Source of the DNA: an uncultured Opitutia bacterium
Lineage (GTDB): Bacteria; Verrucomicrobiota; Verrucomicrobiia; Opitutales; Opitutaceae
Direction: 5' to 3'
Assembly (NCBI GenBank): GCA_903869665.1
Contig: CAIPZZ010000212.1
Span: 1 to 34,173 of the forward strand
DNA length: 34,173 bases
Shown: piece after piece, positions 16,801 to 24,942 of the stretch
Layout: the number at the start of each line of letters is the position of its first letter
How positions within the stretch are numbered: the stretch's first letter is position 1
Position numbers and translations under genes: made by a program
The notes under the pieces: model-generated
The model's database searches: none
What the model saw: only the letters and a program-made list of their open reading frames with translations
Told to the model about the DNA's origin: nothing

Positions 16801-16815
16801 CTGCACTGAGTGCAG
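16801..16815. repeat. Short perfect palindrome CTGCACT-G-AGTGCAG
   Basis: Seven-base arms around one base. It shares the AGTGCAG/CTGCACT words with the inverted repeat at 16644-16689. It lies 13 bases before the heptamer GTTCGGC (16828-16834) that I treat as the possible left boundary of a gene cassette. It could form one arm of a recombination site or be an operator for the gene at 16848. Confidence 0.5.
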
Positions 16816-16847
16816 CCGAATAACACTGTTCGGCAAGGAAATCTGTC

Positions 16848-17180
16848 ATGCCATTAGTCATATCCAAAAAAGCCAAAAAAGTTTTCGTCATCCGAAACGA
16901 AGAGTGGCTTGGTGAGATTCTTGGTCACAGTAATTTCGACGGTGAAAATTGGGCCATAGGAGATGAAATCGTATTCGAAGATGGAATGACGGCAGAAATT
17001 ATACAATCTGAAGATAAGCACTTTTATGTGTGGTCCGACCCAAAAGAAAGCCAGCTATCCGAGGTCTTAGATTTATTGGGACGTGTTGCTCGTATTGATG
17101 ATTCTACGAAATCAGAAATCCGGACCTGGCAGGAGCTTTTCATGAAAATTCGTCCGCTTGCATCGCTGCGCTACGCATGA
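16848..17180 (+). CDS. Hypothetical protein in a cassette-like, AT-richer island
   Basis: 110 residues, MPLVISKKAKKVFVIRNEEW to SLRYA. Its codons use many A/T third positions (gaaatcgtattcgaag, gatttattggga), unlike the GC-ending codons of every neighbour, which points to recent transfer. AAGGA sits 8 bases before the ATG and is a good ribosome site. The sequence looks like a small soluble alpha/beta or beta-barrel protein: two strands around IRNEEWLGEILG, then acidic GDEIVFEDGMTAEII and a C-terminal helix SEIRTWQELFMKI. I recognise no family. It is flanked by GTTCGGC (16828) and GCCGAAC (17197) plus GTTAGGC (17281), as in an integron gene cassette; the start lies 19 bases from the supposed cassette edge, as is common there. 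Confidence 0.75.
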   Translation: MPLVISKKAKKVFVIRNEEWLGEILGHSNFDGENWAIGDEIVFEDGMTAEIIQSEDKHFYVWSDPKESQLSEVLDLLGRVARIDDSTKSEIRTWQELFMKIRPLASLRYA

Positions 17181-17196
17181 AAAAACAAACCACGGA

Positions 17197-17281
17197 GCCG
17201 AACCAGCGGCTACAGACAATGCCTCGGCACTTCCCCTTTCAGCTTTTAAAGTCTCTGGCTCGGCATGTCTGACCCGGAACG
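17197..17281 (+). other. Possible attC-like recombination site (uncertain)
   Basis: The site runs from GCCGAAC (17197-17203) to the G of GTTAGGC (17281-17287). GCCGAAC is exactly complementary to GTTCGGC at the left edge of the gene's segment (16828-16834), as expected if a circular cassette had joined those ends. Inside, CAGACAATGCC and GGCATGTCTG pair with one extra-helical A, an attC-like feature. Against this, the spacers next to the outer boxes are nine bases, longer than usual, and GCCGAAC departs from the RYYYAAC consensus at one position. No integrase gene is in the window. Confidence 0.35.
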
Positions 17282-17301
17282 TTAGGCGCGAAGCGCCTAA
17301 C
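17281..17301. repeat. Perfect hairpin GTTAGGCGC-GAA-GCGCCTAAC
   Basis: Nine-base perfect arms around GAA. The outer heptamers GTTAGGC and GCCTAAC match the consensus of integron core boxes (GTTRRRY and RYYYAAC). It may be the junction of two cassettes or just a strong hairpin ending the upstream transcript. A second stem, AGGCCGTG with CACGGCCT, lies at about 17320-17353. The rest of the gap up to rpsA (17384-17667) holds no gene I can support and presumably contains the rpsA leader and promoter. Confidence 0.6.
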
Positions 17302-17667
17302 CCCTGCGAGCCAAGAAAAGAGGCCGTGACGAAAAGCGCGTCGCCCCACGGCCTGACTGCGCACACGCCTTCCCGCGTTTAGCGCACCGGACTGGCGATC
17401 CACAGGTGATGTAGTCACCCCACGCCGTCAGGATGCGTCCGGCTTCCCGCTTTCTGCCGCTTGAAATTAGCGCTTGCGGCCCGCCCACCGCTTCTGGGAA
17501 GTTGACCGTTCGCGGCGGTTCTTTTGGTCAGGCTGGCGTTGCCGCGATGCTCCCGCCGGCCCTTCCCTGTCAGTTCAACCCTCAACCCATGGCCGCGCCC
17601 CGCGCGCGGCCTTCGCGGGAGGCCGGCGACCCGGAGCAGGTCGGTGGCGATCCCGTTGTTCAACACC

Positions 17668-19338
<1,671 letters not shown>

Positions 19339-19382
19339 TCCGCCGCGCGGGCTAAGTCGCCCGGTCCCTAAAGTTCAAACAC

Positions 19383-19416
19383 CGCGCCCGGCCGAAACGC
19401 CGGGCGCGTTTTTTTT
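19383..19416 (+). terminator. Intrinsic terminator of rpsA
   Basis: Ten-base perfect GC stem CGCGCCCGGC / GCCGGGCGCG around a six-base loop CGAAAC, followed by eight Ts. A textbook Rho-independent terminator. Confidence 0.93.
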
Positions 19417-19471
19417 GGCAGATTGAAACCTGTTGGGTCACCCTGTTGATGCGGCGCACAATCGGATTGTG

Positions 19472-19536
19472 GGTGGAACGCGACGCCCGGCGCGTTCACA
19501 GCTCGAACGAGCGCGCCAGGGACGTCGCGCTCCACC
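19472..19536. repeat. Palindromic repeat, copy A of a three-copy family
   Basis: Begins GGTGGAACGCGACGCC and ends GACGTCGCGCTCCACC; the two arms are imperfect reverse complements. Copies B (20644-20713) and C (31562-31625) share the ends and the GCGCG centre. This copy lies 56 bases after the rpsA terminator. All three lie between genes, close to 3' ends. Confidence 0.82.
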
Positions 19537-19567
19537 CCGGAGCGTCGTCGTCTCAGAAAAGTGGGTT

Positions 19568-19777
19568 TCACAAAACGGCCCAAATGCCCGGATCGGCGAC
19601 ACGCACGAGCCGCGGGAAAAACTCCGGGGTGAGGTCGGGGCGCTGGGTGAGCACGAGCAGGTCGTGCGGAGGCGCGGCGCGGAGCACGGGGAGTGCGCCG
19701 CCAGGAATGGCTGGTAGCGGGCGCAAGGCGGGCGGGCGCGTCGGCGGGGGACGGATGGCTTCGGTGGTGGTGTTCAT
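19568..19777 (-). CDS. Possible small Pro-rich protein (weak)
   Basis: 69 residues, MNTTTEAIRPPPTRPPALRP to VADPGIWAVL. It lies 54 bases downstream of a minus-strand terminator, so a promoter of its own would be needed. Codon choice is ordinary and there is no clear ribosome site. The end (TPEFFPRLVRVADPG) looks protein-like but I recognise no family; it could be the remnant of a longer gene or chance. Copy A of the repeat lies just beyond its stop. Confidence 0.25.
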   Translation of the reverse strand: MNTTTEAIRPPPTRPPALRPLPAIPGGALPVLRAAPPHDLLVLTQRPDLTPEFFPRLVRVADPGIWAVL

Positions 19778-19830
19778 GGCGGTGTGGGCGGTGGGTGTTT
19801 CCCGCTCCTCCGCCGCGTCCGTCTGGGGCC

Positions 19831-19866
19831 AAAAAAAGCCCCCTCCGGCGCGGCGCCGGAGGGGGC
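19831..19866 (-). terminator. Intrinsic terminator on the minus strand
   Basis: On the minus strand GCCCCCTCCGGC and GCCGGAGGGGGC form a 12-base perfect stem around five bases, followed by seven Ts. It ends whatever is transcribed from about 20.03 kb, namely the micro-ORF at 19883-19993. Confidence 0.9.
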
Positions 19867-19882
19867 AAATTCGTAAGACGAA

Positions 19883-19993
19883 TCAGAGCCCTCCGGTCGC
19901 GCGAGCGACGACGACGGAACCGACGACGGAAATGCCGGCCACGGCAAGGTGGCAGGCATGGGCGGCGGAGATCGTGTTACCGGTGGGCTTCAT
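19883..19993 (-). CDS. Possible 36-residue hydrophobic microprotein
   Basis: Too short for the ORF track. It reads MKPTGNTISAAHACHLAVAG..., a short polar start, a hydrophobic segment (HLAVAGISVVGSVVVA) long enough for a membrane helix, and the end RATGGL. An in-frame ATG at 20023 would add ten residues (MVRSLVAVSL), but that codon lies inside a palindrome. The stop lies 17 bases before a very strong terminator, so the unit palindrome - ORF - terminator is about 200 bases long. No clear Shine-Dalgarno site. It may be a real small membrane protein or a small RNA that happens to hold an ORF. Confidence 0.4.
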   Translation of the reverse strand: MKPTGNTISAAHACHLAVAGISVVGSVVVARATGGL

Positions 19994-20020
19994 AAGGCTG
20001 ACGGCAACGAGTGAGCGGAC

Positions 20021-20047
20021 CATCGGGTGCTTGTCAAGCGCCCGATG
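20021..20047. promoter_or_regulatory. Twelve-base-arm palindrome upstream of the micro-ORF
   Basis: The arms CATCGGGTGCTT and AAGCGCCCGATG (one G-T pair) surround GTC. It lies at the 5' side of the minus-strand micro-ORF unit. An operator, an attenuator stem or a remnant repeat are all possible. On the minus strand it includes TTGACA, which could be a -35 box, but no good -10 follows. Confidence 0.45.
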
Positions 20048-20153
20048 AGGCCTACGCGGCGGGCGGATTTACGCCGGCTTAACAAAGCGGGCCGTAATCC
20101 ACACGCGCCGCTAACAACGTGGGCGTCTCACCTTGCATCAACCCAACCTCACC

Positions 20154-20426
20154 ATGCTTTCCGCCAAAGCTCTCATTTACACTTTCACCATGGGCGCACT
20201 CGTCCTGACCGTTGGGACGGTCGCGTTCGGCAACAGCACCGGGCCCGCGCATCGTCACGCCCTACCTGCGGCCTACACCGGCAAATCCGCGCCGGCCTTC
20301 GCCAGCATCGGACCGGCGCGCGCACCGTATGGCCGCCTGGCGAGGCGAGATCAGCCCGGCCGGCTGGGACGCGCATCGCACTGCGTGTCCACCCCGGGGC
20401 GCGCGACCGCTGAGGCTCCAGCCTGA
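20154..20426 (+). CDS. Possible small exported protein (weak)
   Basis: 90 residues starting MLSAKALIYTFTMGALVLTVGTVAFG, which looks like a signal peptide or anchor; the track start at 20133 is a TTG. The rest (TGKSAPAFASIGPARAPYGRL...) is Arg/Pro/Ala-rich without an evident fold, so the 3' half may be non-coding. It ends just before a series of hairpins and a terminator, which supports transcription of this strand. I recognise no family. Confidence 0.35.
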   Translation: MLSAKALIYTFTMGALVLTVGTVAFGNSTGPAHRHALPAAYTGKSAPAFASIGPARAPYGRLARRDQPGRLGRASHCVSTPGRATAEAPA

Positions 20427-20474
20427 ACAATTTGCGTGGGGTAATCGCAAAACGGGTGCCCGCAAGGGGCCCGT
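20412..20474 (+). ncRNA. Candidate structured RNA or 3' UTR with consecutive hairpins
   Basis: Three stems occur back to back: AGGCT/AGCCT (about 20413-20424), TTTGCG/CGCAAA (20431-20436 with 20446-20451), and ACGGGT-CCC with GGGGCCCGT (20452-20474) closed by the GNRA loop GCAA. The terminator at 20476 follows at once. No known riboswitch or RNA class was recognised. Confidence 0.4.
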
Positions 20475-20475
20475 G

Positions 20476-20516
20476 ACAGCCGGCGGCCGGGGGGTCGCCG
20501 GCTGTTTTTTATTTTT
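20476..20516 (+). terminator. Intrinsic terminator after the structured RNA
   Basis: ACAGCCGGCG-like left arm (CAGCCGGCG, 20477-20485) pairs with CGCCGGCTG (20496-20504) and is followed by TTTTTTATTTTT. A clear Rho-independent terminator on the plus strand. Bases 20517-20643 beyond it hold nothing I can support. Confidence 0.88.
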
Positions 20517-20643
20517 GAAAACGCAGCCTGGCTCGGGAGGGCCGCAAACGCTGTAGAAAAAGATGGCGGAAAACCATGAGGTTTTAGCGAAACGCGCGTC
20601 GTCGCGCTGCTACCAACGTGGGCCACGAAAGCGAATATCCCAA

Positions 20644-20713
20644 GGTGGAGCGCGGCGTCCCGGCGCGCTCGTGAGTCTCCGATCTGAGCGTGCCGGGGAC
20701 GTCACGCTCCACC
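20644..20713. repeat. Palindromic repeat, copy B of a three-copy family
   Basis: Begins GGTGGAGCGCGGCGTCCC and ends GGGGACGTCACGCTCCACC. Related to copies A and C over both arms; the centre (TGAGTCTCCGATCTGAG) differs. It lies 20 bases beyond the stop of the DUF983 gene. Confidence 0.82.
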
Positions 20714-20733
20714 TCAAGCCGCATGAGAGTCCC

Positions 20734-21144
20734 TCAATCGTTTCTGTCGCCGGCACCGGCAGGCGGCCCCTCACGGTTGGCAGGCAGGTGCTGCGGCAGG
20801 AAAAAATAATAATTGGCCAGCCCCCAGCACCGCGAACGGCGGTAAAGCAACGCGGGCACAACCACCGCCCCCGCGCCAGCGACCACAATGGCGGTTTTTC
20901 CCGACAGCGCGCCGCCATACCAGAACAGCGCGACCGGTGAAAGGAATCCCACCAACGTGACGGCATAGTTGAGCGACATGGCGGCGAGAAACGCCCCCTC
21001 GTCGCGCTCGGTGGGCAGGCCGCAGGCGGAGCACTCGCGATTGAGACCGAGTAATGTGCCGGGCTTGAACAGCGTTTTGCCGCCGCAGTTGGGGCAGCGG
21101 TTCGTAAGACCGCGCCGAAGAATCTGGCCGCGTGTGACTTTCAT
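20734..21144 (-). CDS. DUF983 zinc-ribbon membrane protein
   Basis: 136 residues from the ATG giving MKVTRGQILRRGL; the track start is a TTG three codons earlier. An N-terminal zinc ribbon is shown by CPNCGGKTLF and ECSACG (two CxxC pairs about 20 residues apart), followed by two membrane helices (AAMSLNYAVTLVGFLSPVALFWY and AIVVAGAGAVVVPALL). DUF983 proteins are small inner-membrane proteins often found near cytochrome oxidase genes in other bacteria; their role is unclear. Here it lies downstream of rpsB-tsf behind a weak terminator. The C-terminal tail (PANREGPPAGAGDRND) is likely disordered. Confidence 0.88.
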   Translation of the reverse strand: MKVTRGQILRRGLTNRCPNCGGKTLFKPGTLLGLNRECSACGLPTERDEGAFLAAMSLNYAVTLVGFLSPVALFWYGGALSGKTAIVVAGAGAVVVPALLYRRSRCWGLANYYFFLPQHLPANREGPPAGAGDRND

Positions 21145-21155
21145 AGCGGCCAAGC

Positions 21156-21189
21156 AAAAGGCGCTTCCCTGCCGGAGGAAAGCGCCTTT
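21156..21189 (-). terminator. Hairpin terminator after tsf
   Basis: On the minus strand AAAGGCGCTTTCC pairs with GGAAGCGCCTTT (one bulge), followed by a short T stretch. It lies between the stop of tsf and the start of the DUF983 gene, so it probably ends most rpsB-tsf transcripts. The short T-run makes partial read-through plausible. Confidence 0.7.
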
Positions 21190-21210
21190 CTAAAGCAATC
21201 ACCGCGTATC

Positions 21211-21804
21211 TCAGGCGCCAAGCTGGTAGCGCGTGAAGCGGCGGATCTGGATGTTCTCGCCGGTCTTGGCGATCTGGGCCGTGAGCAGCTCCTTGACGGT
21301 CTTCTCGGGCTGCTTGACGAAGGGCTGGTCGAGCAGGACGACGGTTGAGAAATATTTCTCGACCTTGCCCTCGACGATTTTCTGCACGGCGGCAGGGGGC
21401 TTGCCCAGCACCTGCGCGGCGGCGATGTCGCGCTCCTTGGCGAGGTCGGCCTCGGGCACTTCCTCGCGGTTGACGCAGGTCGGGCTGGCGGCGGCGATAT
21501 GCAGGCAGAGATCGCGCACGAAGGCGCGGAATTCGTCGTTACGTGCGACAAAGTCCGTCTCGCAATTGACCTCGATAAGGACGCCGACCTTGCCGCCGAG
21601 GTGGATGTAGCTCTCGACTAGGCCCTCCTTGGCGCTGCGGCTGGAGAGCTTGTCCACCTTGGCACCCAGCTTTTTGCGGAGCAGCGTGATGGCCTCCTCG
21701 ACGTTGCCGTTGGACTCGGTCAGGGCTTTTTTGCAGTCGAGCAAACCGGCGCCGGTCTTTTCGCGCAGGTCGCCGACCATTTGGGCAGAGATGACGGTGG
21801 ACAT
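21211..21804 (-). CDS. tsf: Translation elongation factor Ts
   Basis: 197 residues from the ATG giving MSTVISAQMVGDLREKTGAG, preceded in the track by an Arg/Pro-rich extension that is the 3' part of rpsB in another frame. EF-Ts exchanges GDP for GTP on EF-Tu. The key marks are the N-terminal UBA-like LREKTGAGLLDCKKAL, the core GKVGVLIEVNCETDFVARN with the TDFVARN motif that touches EF-Tu, and KYFSTVVLLDQPFVKQ. It is a short one-core form, about the length of Thermus EF-Ts rather than the 283-residue E. coli form. It follows rpsB with 25 bases between them. Confidence 0.97.
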   Translation of the reverse strand: MSTVISAQMVGDLREKTGAGLLDCKKALTESNGNVEEAITLLRKKLGAKVDKLSSRSAKEGLVESYIHLGGKVGVLIEVNCETDFVARNDEFRAFVRDLCLHIAAASPTCVNREEVPEADLAKERDIAAAQVLGKPPAAVQKIVEGKVEKYFSTVVLLDQPFVKQPEKTVKELLTAQIAKTGENIQIRRFTRYQLGA

Positions 21805-21829
21805 GGAATTTTTTATCCGGATGAAAAGC

Positions 21830-22729
21830 TCAGGACTTGGGCGCGGCGATCTTCTTGCGGGCGAGGGCCTTTTTCTTGGGCGCGGGGGCCTCGCCCTCAA
21901 CTTCGGCGACGAGTTCGGCGGGCAGAGAAACCTTGGACAGGTCCACCTCGCCCTCGGGCGCGATGGCGACGCCAGCGGACTCGGCGACCTCGGCGGTGAC
22001 GGTGGCCATGTCGGCCTGACCGCGGGCGGCGCGGCGGCTGTCACGCTGGGCGAGACCGGACTGGATCGCGCCGATAACGGCCTCGACGATGATACGGATG
22101 GATTTCACCGCGTCATCATTGCCGGGGATGGGATGCGAGAGCTTGGTCGGGTCAGAATTGGTGTCCACGAGGCCGACGCAGGGGATACCGGCGCGCTGGG
22201 CCTCGGCGACGGCGATCGCCTCGTGGCTGGCGTCCACGAGAAAGATGGCGGCGGGCAGACCGTTCATTTCGAGGATGCCGGAGAAGTTCTTGGTCATGCG
22301 GACCATCTCGCGGCGAATGGCAGCCTGCTCCTTGCCGGAAAGCTTGGACATCTCTCCGTTGGTCTCCATGCCCTGGTATTTCTTGAACTTGGCGATGGAT
22401 TTCTTGACGGTGGCGAAATTGGTGAGGGTGCCGCCGAGCCAGCGGTCCACACAGAAGGGCATGTTGGTCGCGCTGGCGGCCTCGCGGATGATGTCGCGGG
22501 CTTGCTTCTTGGTGCCAACGAGGAGCACCTGGCCGCCGCCGGCGACGGTATCCTCAAGAAAGGCGACGGACTTGGCGAGCTGCTCGTGGGTCTTGCCGAG
22601 GTCAATGATGGTGATGCCCTGGCGGTGGTCGAAAACGTAAGGCTTGGAGCGGGGGTTCCAGCGCTTGGTCTGGTGGCCGAAATGAACGCCGGCGTCGAGT
22701 AGGTCTTTGGGAGTGATGGCGAGGGACAT
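21830..22729 (-). CDS. rpsB: 30S ribosomal protein S2
   Basis: 299 residues starting MSLAITPKDLLDAGVHFGHQ. S2 is a late-assembling small-subunit protein. Typical segments are HFGHQTKRWNPRSKPYVF, ITIIDLGKT, GGGQVLLVGTKKQARDII, CVDRWLGGTLTNFATVKKSI, ILEMNGLPAAIFLVDASHE and GLVDTNSDPTKLSHPIPGNDDA. The C-terminal tail of about 55 residues is acidic, then Lys-rich (APAPKKKALARKKIAAPKS), longer than in E. coli. It is the first gene of the rpsB-tsf unit, with a hairpin-rich leader upstream. Confidence 0.98.
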   Translation of the reverse strand: MSLAITPKDLLDAGVHFGHQTKRWNPRSKPYVFDHRQGITIIDLGKTHEQLAKSVAFLEDTVAGGGQVLLVGTKKQARDIIREAASATNMPFCVDRWLGGTLTNFATVKKSIAKFKKYQGMETNGEMSKLSGKEQAAIRREMVRMTKNFSGILEMNGLPAAIFLVDASHEAIAVAEAQRAGIPCVGLVDTNSDPTKLSHPIPGNDDAVKSIRIIVEAVIGAIQSGLAQRDSRRAARGQADMATVTAEVAESAGVAIAPEGEVDLSKVSLPAELVAEVEGEAPAPKKKALARKKIAAPKS

Positions 22730-22749
22730 GGTTTTCTGCGGTGATCTCA

Positions 22750-22848
22750 GGTGCCGGAGGGCACCCAGGACGGCCGGAAGGCCGCCTTGCGATCGGAGTT
22801 TGCTGGTTGGTAGTTAAGGTTTGGACTGGCTCTTTCGAAGGAAAGAGC
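22750..22848 (-). promoter_or_regulatory. Three-hairpin leader upstream of rpsB
   Basis: Three perfect stems with four-base loops lie in the leader: GGTGCC/GGCACC (22750-22765), CGGCC/GGCCG (22771-22784) and GCTCTTTC/GAAAGAGC (22829-22848). The first starts 20 bases before the rpsB start codon. Ribosomal protein operons often carry such leaders for feedback by the protein they encode; autoregulation by S2 is an inference. Bases 22885-23211, up to the ABC transporter, hold no gene I can support. Confidence 0.5.
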
Positions 22849-23211
22849 GGCCCAACACAGAGAGCTTGTCCCCCGCTGGCAAGCCCGAAAACTAGCCTTT
22901 CAATGGAATGCCCGCCACCAAGCCAACCCTTGATGCGCTTTCCCATGAAAATCGTCAACCAATGGTCACGATCGACCAAGGCTCCACTATTGAAAAATCG
23001 GCGCTCCGCGCCGAACTGATCCGCACAAATGGAAGTGTTCGCGTGCAGTTGCGCGTCGCACCCTGCAAGGTCTGCGGCCGACCCAGCCCCCGCTTCATCT
23101 CTCCCGCCATCCGCTCCGCTCGTCGCTGTCGCGGAGTAATCCCCTGCAATTGAGTCTTGGCGTCGCATGGCAGGCTGGCGCATAAGGTGAAATTCCGCCC
23201 CCAGCCGCCCC

Positions 23212-24915
23212 ATGCTCGCCTGCCAAAAACTCGATGTCCGCCCGCGCCCCGGCGCGCCCGCGCTCGTGCACGGGGCGACGGCGCGGTTTGCGGCGGGCGG
23301 GTTGCACGCGCTGATCGGTCCGTCGGGCTGCGGCAAGACCACGCTGCTCAAGGGCCTGCTCGGCATCCTGCCGGCAGAGGGGGAGATTTTCCTGCGCGGG
23401 CAGCGCGCGGCGGGGCCGGACGCGCTCCGGCGTGAGGTGGCATTTGCGCCGCAGTTCAGCATTGCGCACGGCAAGCTCACCGTGGGCGAGTCGCTCGCTT
23501 GCGCGCTGGAGCTTTACCAGGGCGTGCGCGGCCCGGACGGTGCGGCGCGCATCGGGGAGCTGCTGCGGCTGGTCGGCCTGGAGGACCGGCGCGACACGCT
23601 GGTGGAAAAGCTCAGCGGCGGGCAGCTCCGCCGGCTCGGGCTGGCACTCGAACTGACGACCGACCCCGTCTGTTTGCTGTGCGACGAGGTGACGAGTGGC
23701 CTCGACCCGCGCTCAGAGGAGCAGATCCTCGCGGTGCTCCGCGCACTGGTGGATGGGCAGGGCAAGACCGTCGTTTGCGTGATCCACAACCTCGCCAAGC
23801 TGCCGCTGTTCGACTCGGTCACGGTGGTCTATGAGGGCGCGGTGGTGTTCCAAGGCCCGCTGCCGGCGCTGCTCGCGCATTTCGATCTCTCCGACGCGCT
23901 GACGCTCTACGACCGGCTAAACGAAAAACCACTCGCGCACTGGCGCGCGGCCTGGGCGGCGACGCCGCCACCGGAGCCGGCTTCCATGAGCGACGAGCCA
24001 CCCACTCCAACCGCGCCTCCACCCGGAGAAGGCGGCTCCCGCCGTGTCGTGCCGCCGGTGGCGGCGCAAATCCGCACGCTGCTCGCGCGGCGCTGGCTGC
24101 TGCTGCTGCGCGACCGGGGCTATCTCGCGCTCACGCTGGCGATCACATTTGGCTTCCCCTGCCTTGTGGTGATCTTCGCGCTGCGCGGGCTGCCGCAGAT
24201 GCGGACGCTCGCACTCGCTCCACCGGGCGTCGAGACGATGATGGCGCAGGCGGAGTTTGTGCGCGAATCGCTGAAGACGGGCACGCTCGTCTCAGGGCTG
24301 ATCATTTTCCAAGTCATCCTGCTGTGCCTGATGGGCAGCAACAACGGCGCACGGGAGATCGCCGGCGAGCGCGCGCTCTACGAGAAGGAGCGGATGTCCG
24401 GCCTGCGCCCGGCGGCCTACGCGCTGGCGAAGCTGGCGTTCGCCACGCTGCTCGGCGCGGCGCAGGGCGTGTGGATGACGGTGTTCGTAAAAGTCGTCTG
24501 CCACTTTCCCGGCGGCTGGGCGGAACAGCTCCTCGTGCTCGGGGGCACGTGCGCGGCCATGAGCGCGGTGTGCCTCGGCCTCTCGGCGCAGATGGCGTCG
24601 GCCGACAAGGCGTCGCTGCTCTCAATCTACCTTGTGGGATTTCAACTGCCTCTGTCTGGCGTGGTGCTGGCGCTACCGGTCTGGATCGCCTGGCTCGTGC
24701 GTCCGCTCATCACGACCTACTGGGGCTGGGTCGGCTACCTCAAGCCGATGGGCGACGCGGGCAACGGCCGGCTTTACGACACCGTCACACTCATGGGTGT
24801 GGATAAAGATTGGTGGCTCTGGCCGCCTTGGGCGGCGCTGGCGGTGTTGGCGGCGCATTTCGCGGTCGGCGCGGCGTTAGTGTTTTGGGGTTGCGGAAAA
24901 CAGCGCTGGCCGTAG
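23212..24915 (+). CDS. ABC transporter with fused ATPase and permease, ABCG/ABC-2 type
   Basis: 567 residues. The ATPase domain (about 1-230) has Walker A GPSGCGKTT (36-44), the signature LSGGQ (134-138), Walker B VCLLCDEVTSGLDP (Asp158-Glu159) and the switch His in CVIHN. A Pro-rich linker (about 250-280) joins a permease domain with six hydrophobic segments: LALTLAITFGFPCLVVIFAL, LVSGLIIFQVILLCLMG, then the ABC-2 turn REIAGERALYEKERMSGLRP, LAFATLLGAAQGVWM and others. The order ATPase then permease is that of half-size ABCG proteins, which work as dimers and usually export lipids or drugs. The substrate cannot be told. It is followed at 27 bases by the lipoprotein gene, so the two may be transcribed together. 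Confidence 0.92.
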   Translation: MLACQKLDVRPRPGAPALVHGATARFAAGGLHALIGPSGCGKTTLLKGLLGILPAEGEIFLRGQRAAGPDALRREVAFAPQFSIAHGKLTVGESLACALELYQGVRGPDGAARIGELLRLVGLEDRRDTLVEKLSGGQLRRLGLALELTTDPVCLLCDEVTSGLDPRSEEQILAVLRALVDGQGKTVVCVIHNLAKLPLFDSVTVVYEGAVVFQGPLPALLAHFDLSDALTLYDRLNEKPLAHWRAAWAATPPPEPASMSDEPPTPTAPPPGEGGSRRVVPPVAAQIRTLLARRWLLLLRDRGYLALTLAITFGFPCLVVIFALRGLPQMRTLALAPPGVETMMAQAEFVRESLKTGTLVSGLIIFQVILLCLMGSNNGAREIAGERALYEKERMSGLRPAAYALAKLAFATLLGAAQGVWMTVFVKVVCHFPGGWAEQLLVLGGTCAAMSAVCLGLSAQMASADKASLLSIYLVGFQLPLSGVVLALPVWIAWLVRPLITTYWGWVGYLKPMGDAGNGRLYDTVTLMGVDKDWWLWPPWAALAVLAAHFAVGAALVFWGCGKQRWP

Positions 24916-24942
24916 GGTTCCGCCCGACACCCCGTGCAATTT

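Noticed and set aside
22908-23153. 81-residue plus-strand ORF in the rpsB upstream gap
   Set aside because: No motif, no clear ribosome site and no terminator; it overlaps the probable rpsB promoter region, so I do not call it.
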